Below are positions 44,001 to 47,628 of a stretch of 47,628 nt of DNA, in pieces. The stretch's first letter is position 1. Each line of letters starts with the position of its first letter. Source of the DNA: Lingula anatina. Its lineage: Eukaryota > Brachiopoda > Lingulata > Lingulida > Lingulidae. The DNA is taken from positions 114,517 to 162,144 of the forward strand of contig NW_019775692.1 of the NCBI RefSeq assembly GCF_001039355.2. Direction: 5' to 3'. The notes beneath the pieces were generated by a model that saw nothing but the letters and a program-made list of their open reading frames with translations, did no database searches and was not told the origin of the DNA. Made by a program: the position numbers and the translations under genes.

Positions 44001-45578
44001 CTGCCTTTATCTTTCTCAGATTATGCAGTTATTTGGAGGAAAGAAGGACAAATCTGAGGTATACAAGAAGATTTCCAGTGAGGTAAGAACACCCATTCTT
44101 AAAAAAAATTGAAATAAAAAATATTATTGTACCAAAAGTAGAAATCCATGCAGACCTGGTGTAGTCAGTGTTCTATAACCACAAGAAACTTAGAGATTAA
44201 ATAAAAAAAAATTAATATACTATTAGACCAAGACTATCGTGCCCTTAATTGCCTATGGTCCTACATGAAAACCTCCATTCCTTTTTTCTCTTTGTTCCTT
44301 TCTTCTCTTTTTTCTTCCAGGCTGAATTCAAAGAAGGCATCATAAGAGTGCAGGCACCTGGCTTGACTAAGAACAGCACAGCAGTCCAGTTAGATGAAAA
44401 CATGACAGCAGGAGAAATTGTTGCCAAGTTTAAGAGGAAAACAAGTTATGATGTCACTCCCCAGAGGTGGGTTAAATTAGCTGTATGTAGTACTTCCTCT
44501 GTCTCTCAATCTTTGGTTTGGATAGAAAAAACTAAATGGCTGTTTCAGACCAAGGAGTTTTCCCAGGATTTGGGGTACAGGGAGTCCAAAATGTTTATCA
44601 TGTGATTTGAATATTGATTCACTGAGATTCCCACCCAAGCAGATACAACCCGAACTTTTTTAAACCGTCTTTGGAAATCATGGCAGTTGTTTGAGGTTAA
44701 TGGCTGGCCATATGACAGCTGGATGGTACAGACAGTTTTAACATCATATCTGTTCGTTGTTCAAATTATTGCTATTCAAAATGAAAGATAAAATTGATGT
44801 GGTGTCTTTAAATCGATCTACTAGCCATATACCTTGTCAAGTAATGTATGCCTTAAGTCTGGTGTTTAACATTGTTTTCCTCATTAATTGTCTTTATGCA
44901 TTAACATTGTTGTTATAGTAGCGTTATTAACAAATTGACAATGCCAATGTCGTAGATTTTTGAACAAAATTGTCTGGTGGGTGCATCCCATGCCAATGTA
45001 ACATAATCAAAACTGTCTTACGTAATTGTGTTGGGTGAGATTGTCTTGATTCTGATAGTTGTGATTGTCTTGATTGTGTTATGTGCGGCTCAACAAACAC
45101 ATTTCTCTCCCCCAGGAGTTCTAAAGGTGCTGTGTATGCCCCACCCAGAGGATGTGCCAACCCCATGAATGTCACATTTGCCATGGACAACTCATATCTT
45201 TATGAATGTGGAGGAAATATTGGTAGGATGAAAATTAGACAAGAAAATATACATGGTTTTGAATCTTAATATCTTTGTTAAACTAATCACTATTATTATA
45301 GAAAGTAGGAATAGACAGTAAAAATGTTGACACACACACATACATGCATGCATGCACGCACAGAGAGAGAAAAGATTCACACACTTCTAAACTACAGAGA
45401 AAGAAAGAAATGTATGTGATTCGACAGGGATCACCCAATGAACTGTTTTTTCACCAATTTTATTCCATTACCAGGTGAACGCCGTTTGGACAACAATGCC
45501 AACATGCTGGCACTGTACAAAGTGAATCCTAACGCCGAGTGGATCATCAAAGACATTCCAGTCTCAAGAATGCAGTAG
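32068..45578 (+). CDS. ARHGAP18: Rho GTPase-activating protein, ARHGAP18/28/40 family, 661 aa
   Basis: It accelerates GTP hydrolysis by Rho-type GTPases, shaping actin. Exons using the third, contiguous copy of exons 4-10: 32068-32185, 32399-32622, 38687-38825, 39201-39385, 39746-39790, 40165-40327, 40565-40650, 41319-41396, 41678-41837, 42577-42659, 42898-43002, 43453-43632, 44020-44082, 44321-44466, 45116-45222, 45475-45578 (numbering here counts the leader as exon 1). The 1986 nt close in frame. The start ATG at 32068 has context GTCACCATG. The N-terminus MTAVRSSREFDDYWNEF is followed by a low-complexity Ser/Glu region (about 115-237). The GAP domain spans about 292-480 with arginine finger R337 in EGILRVPGS, K376 and R380 in LLKQFLRELPEPLL, and N457 in APNLF, so catalysis should be intact. 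The C-terminal domain (544-661) contains GIIRVQAPGL and ends NPNAEWIIKDIPVSRMQ. Length equals human ARHGAP18 (663 aa). Invertebrate proteins of this group are co-orthologous to ARHGAP18, 28 and 40, so the symbol is a family label. Confidence 0.92.
33063..33320. repeat. (GAT/AAT)n-rich degenerate microsatellite in ARHGAP18 intron
   Basis: Imprecise repeats of GATGATGA, ATAATAAT and AATTATTGTAAATATG, present also in copies B (35116-35373) and C (38834-39085). The long hydrophobic Met/Ile reading frame here is an artefact of this repeat. Confidence 0.85.
33705..33850. repeat. CACA/CTAACACA short-period tandem repeat
   Basis: Repeated ACATCCAACACTCTGTC / ACACCTAACACATTCAT-like words of about 18-20 bp, recurring in copies B and C with different unit numbers. 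In copy C the CATCCAACACTCTGTCA unit is duplicated. Confidence 0.7.
36777..37009. other. 233-bp insertion/deletion between haplotypes
   Basis: Present in copy B, absent in copy C, where ACCCAC (40488-40493) is joined directly to AGAGTAAGTTG. The segment contains the C run that probably broke the assembly at 34816. It lacks terminal inverted repeats, so it is a simple indel and not a recognisable transposon. Confidence 0.75.
37572..37778. mobile_element. 207-bp foldback element, copy B
   Basis: The left end TTAGACCCCATTCCCATAGA is an imperfect inverted partner of the right end TCTGGGAATGCACCCTTAA. Inside, TAGATCGATCTA faces GGTTGATCTAAAT. The core includes GGTGCGCGCTCGG and AGCCGGCTTAAGCG. 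The same element is at 41034-41241 in the other haplotype. A fragment of its right arm, in inverse orientation, lies near 17718-17740 (GATCAATCCAACTCCCTGGG). Confidence 0.75.
38377..38559. mobile_element. 183-bp foldback element next to the exon 10 donor, copy B
   Basis: Terminal inverted repeats of about 52 bp: left CTGAGGCTCCATTCAGAATA, right end the complement of CTAAGGCCCCATGCAGAATA. Pairing continues through GGGGACTAACTAGTC, GAGGGTCAAATATGGC. The element begins 6 nt past the exon 10 splice junction. It has no coding capacity. The other haplotype carries it at 41844-42026. Confidence 0.85.
41034..41241. mobile_element. Foldback element, copy C of that at 37572
   Basis: Allelic copy with a few substitutions and a 1-bp length difference. 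It has the same position relative to exons 8 and 9, so the insertion predates the split of the two haplotypes. Confidence 0.75.
41844..42026. mobile_element. Foldback element next to exon 10 donor, copy C
   Basis: Allelic copy of 38377-38559, with the same length of 183 bp and scattered substitutions. It directly follows the donor GTCTGT at 41838. Confidence 0.85.
42174..42470 (+). pseudogene. Two decayed tandem copies of ARHGAP18 exon 11 start
   Basis: CTGCAG acceptors occur at 42174-42179, 42374-42379 and 42571-42576 (the real one), 200 and 197 bp apart. After the first, AATTTCTTACAAGAAATGGTAG has an in-frame stop. After the second the frame reads ISDKKQQLQTHNLLSQ, almost the real ISDKKQQLQALNLLIL, then runs open to a TAA at about 42469-42471. 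The intronic parts also align (ATATTTGCCAGT, GTAGGCCAAAT). They are relics of a ~200-bp tandem duplication capturing the exon edge. Confidence 0.8.
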
Positions 45579-46450
45579 GTGTGACATTCCCCAATTGTGT
45601 TGGTTGAGACACTGCTTAGATGTACTGGATGGGACATGCTTCCAACAGTATTTCAAGAATTATGGTTCTGAAGCAAGCTAGCAAGAACAAGGTTGCAGTA
45701 CTTTACAGTCCCAACCACCAAAACAAGTTGGAACATTGTTTGAAGTTTGGATGTTACTTACTTCCAGTAATGTTAGAGAAGATGTTTCAAAACCTGCTGT
45801 GGTATGAAACAAATCAGCATTTCAGTAGTTGTTACTGTCCTGATTGTGTTAGTTGTGACAGTTGATTGTGACACTGCAGGGTAGAGCAGATGGAACCGAG
45901 TTACTAGCATTCATGTTATGAACATTCAGAAGTATAGATAATGTGGTGTGGGAAATGAAAGAGGTGTGCTCATTATAGATCTTTACTGGCATTTTGTGTG
46001 AGGCCAGTGTAAAAATGACAGGCTGTAAAAATCCATACATGTTCTTAGATTGACTGCATCACACACACCCAATCTCTCTCATTTTCTATCTCTCTCTGCT
46101 TTCAACTTTCAGGTGGAAAAAGGGAAAAATCCAAAAATGTTGACTCTAGGGTTTTTCCATAAGTTTTGTCTTACATTGTAAATGTTTTTGTAGTCTCTCT
46201 CTTAAATCATGGTGCATGAGTAAATGACCTGAATGTGTTGGATGTGCTTGACACTCATGGGATTTGTCTAAAATTAGGAATGGATCACACCACAGTCCAA
46301 ACCAAAGGTGACTATTTAATCACCAAAAAGGTTTTCTTTACAGATTGTAAGCAGACATTTAGGTGCTTTTAATTTTTTCCATAAAAGGGCTGTGAAAATT
46401 GTTTGTTTCAGTTAGTTCATATTCTGTCAAGCTTTAAAAGGGGACCAGTG

Positions 46451-46474
46451 TTTTTTTTTTTTTTTTTTTTTTTT
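46451..46474. repeat. Poly(T) run, 24 bases
   Basis: Uninterrupted T run in the ARHGAP18 3' flank. Confidence 0.95.
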
Positions 46475-47159
46475 CATTCTTTGTAATAATCCTTATTGGT
46501 TTTCTTGCCCATTTTTGCAAAAAGGCCATGACCTAAAAATATTTTACAATAGAACACCTGTAATTATATCTCAAAGACAGGTAAATTACTTTTTATGCAA
46601 AGTGAAAACAGCAAGAATATAACCACTATTTGTTTATTTATTTGATGTTTATTTTTCTGTGTATTTATGAGTTGACAGGAGTATGTTGTCCTCTCTCTAG
46701 CAAGCAGTACCATTGTATAAATAATTGAAACTGTGAGCTAAATTTATGATAATTGACCAGAATCTTTTTTTTTTCCTTGGGTTAAAGTGAAAAACTATTT
46801 GGTAGTGGAAAAAGAAAAGGGGTTTGTTTTGGGTAGATAAGCATTGAGTTCTTTAGATCTTATTCCAAATTTTATTATTTCTTTGTTTACATTATTTTTT
46901 CTTGCCATTCCAGTATTTGTTTAATTCATTAGACTTCAGGTGTAACTTTAGGGTAACATATTTCAACCAGCTATATTATTGTTATACATAAAATATTTTG
47001 TATAGTTAGTATATTTTACTGGTGCTTCTAATCAAAATGTTTTTCAGTATTTTTTCTCTTCGTAGGGTGAATTCAGATTTGTTTTTATTCAAACCAGAAA
47101 TGGTCTGACTGAGATCTGCAGACAGCCTAGTTGAATTATATGGAATTTGAAGAAGCAAG

Positions 47160-47545
47160 GTGCATTGTGGATCCTTGGGAGGTCCCTTAGGGGGTCCTAC
47201 TGTGACTCACTTTGGGATGTATGTGAAAGTCCCATTTGGGGTTCTGAAGGGGGTTGGGAGGCCCTTTGAGGGTCCTATAGGGGCTCTGGCAGGGTTGTCT
47301 GTAGGGTTATCTTGGTTTTTAAGCTATAGAGGGGGCAATAGCGGCCCTATAGGAGTCTCATGGGGATATTTTTAGGTTCCCCAAACACAGTCTTCAGGAA
47401 GCATGTTGGTTCTTTGGGGGCACTATACATTGTAGGGGTTCTGTGGCACCTATGGAGATCTTTCAATGGTCCTGTGAGGTCTCATTGGGGGGGGGGAAGA
47501 TTCCTTTTGGGGGTCTGTAGGAAAAGGGGCATTAAAGGGTGCTTT
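47160..47545 (+). repeat. G-rich degenerate short repeat
   Basis: Repeated GGGGGTCCTAT, GGGGTTCTG, GAGGGTCCTATAGG and GGGGGTCTGTAGG words of roughly 20-35 bp spacing. G is strongly enriched over C on this strand, with many GGG or longer runs, so G-quadruplex formation is possible in DNA or RNA. A 71-codon open frame through it is a by-product of the repeat. Confidence 0.6.
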
Positions 47546-47596
47546 AATTATGTCAACAAACCTCATAATGAGAAGTCATTGACAGCTGGTTGTCGT

Positions 47597-47628
<32 letters not shown>

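Larger units (their letters stand above)
45579..47628 (+). other. ARHGAP18 3' UTR and flank, no further gene seen
   Basis: No canonical AATAAA was found on the plus strand before the window end, so the 3' UTR end is undefined. The stop codon is followed at once by a degenerate GTGTTGGTTGAGACA-type repeat (about 45580-45660 and 45838-45880). A 24-base T run lies at 46451-46474. The window ends in a T run from about 47598. Confidence 0.5.

Overview
The window is draft nuclear DNA from an animal with large introns. It is AT-rich (I judge this by eye), dense in microsatellites, long C/G homopolymers and small foldback transposons, and highly heterozygous. Three spliced protein genes can be read across GT-AG introns with every phase closing. 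A UBF/UBTF orthologue argues for a metazoan outside insects and nematodes. The homopolymers, the monomer repeats and the allelic divergence suggest a marine invertebrate, perhaps a lophotrochozoan, but the species cannot be named from this sequence. Single 'n' characters at 4952, 5762, 34816 and 38579 mark contig joins, and the sequence around them is duplicated. This looks like two haplotypes, or unmerged contig ends, laid end to end.

Layout. 1-8.6 kb: intergenic, with monomer repeats of about 160 bp, a 298-bp foldback element and a 0.77-kb duplicated contig end. About 8.6-19.2 kb, minus strand: UBTF, 18 coding exons, 787 codons of protein, with five HMG boxes and an acidic serine-rich tail. 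19.2-23.6 kb: the UBTF promoter side, then gene-free sequence. 23.6-27.5 kb, minus strand: a 334-aa protein with four JAZ/matrin-type C2H2 fingers (ZNF385/ZNF346-like), six coding exons plus a noncoding first exon. 27.5-27.8 kb: a compact head-to-head promoter with an E-box and an NRF1-like site. 27.8-45.6 kb, plus strand: an ARHGAP18/28/40-type RhoGAP, 16 coding exons, 661 aa. Its exons 4-7 appear three times and exons 8-10 twice because of the assembly duplication. 45.6-47.6 kb: 3' flank with G-rich and poly(T) sequence.

The three genes are not an operon or pathway. UBTF acts on rDNA transcription, the zinc-finger protein is probably a dsRNA/RNA-binding nuclear factor, and the GAP switches off Rho GTPases. 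The most notable shared feature is structural. In each gene a short local tandem duplication has copied an exon edge together with its splice site (UBTF exon 5 end, zinc-finger exon 5 start, ARHGAP exon 11 start). This leaves decayed or still-spliceable mini-exons in the introns, one of which is a 33-nt in-frame candidate cassette exon inside HMG box 1 of UBTF.
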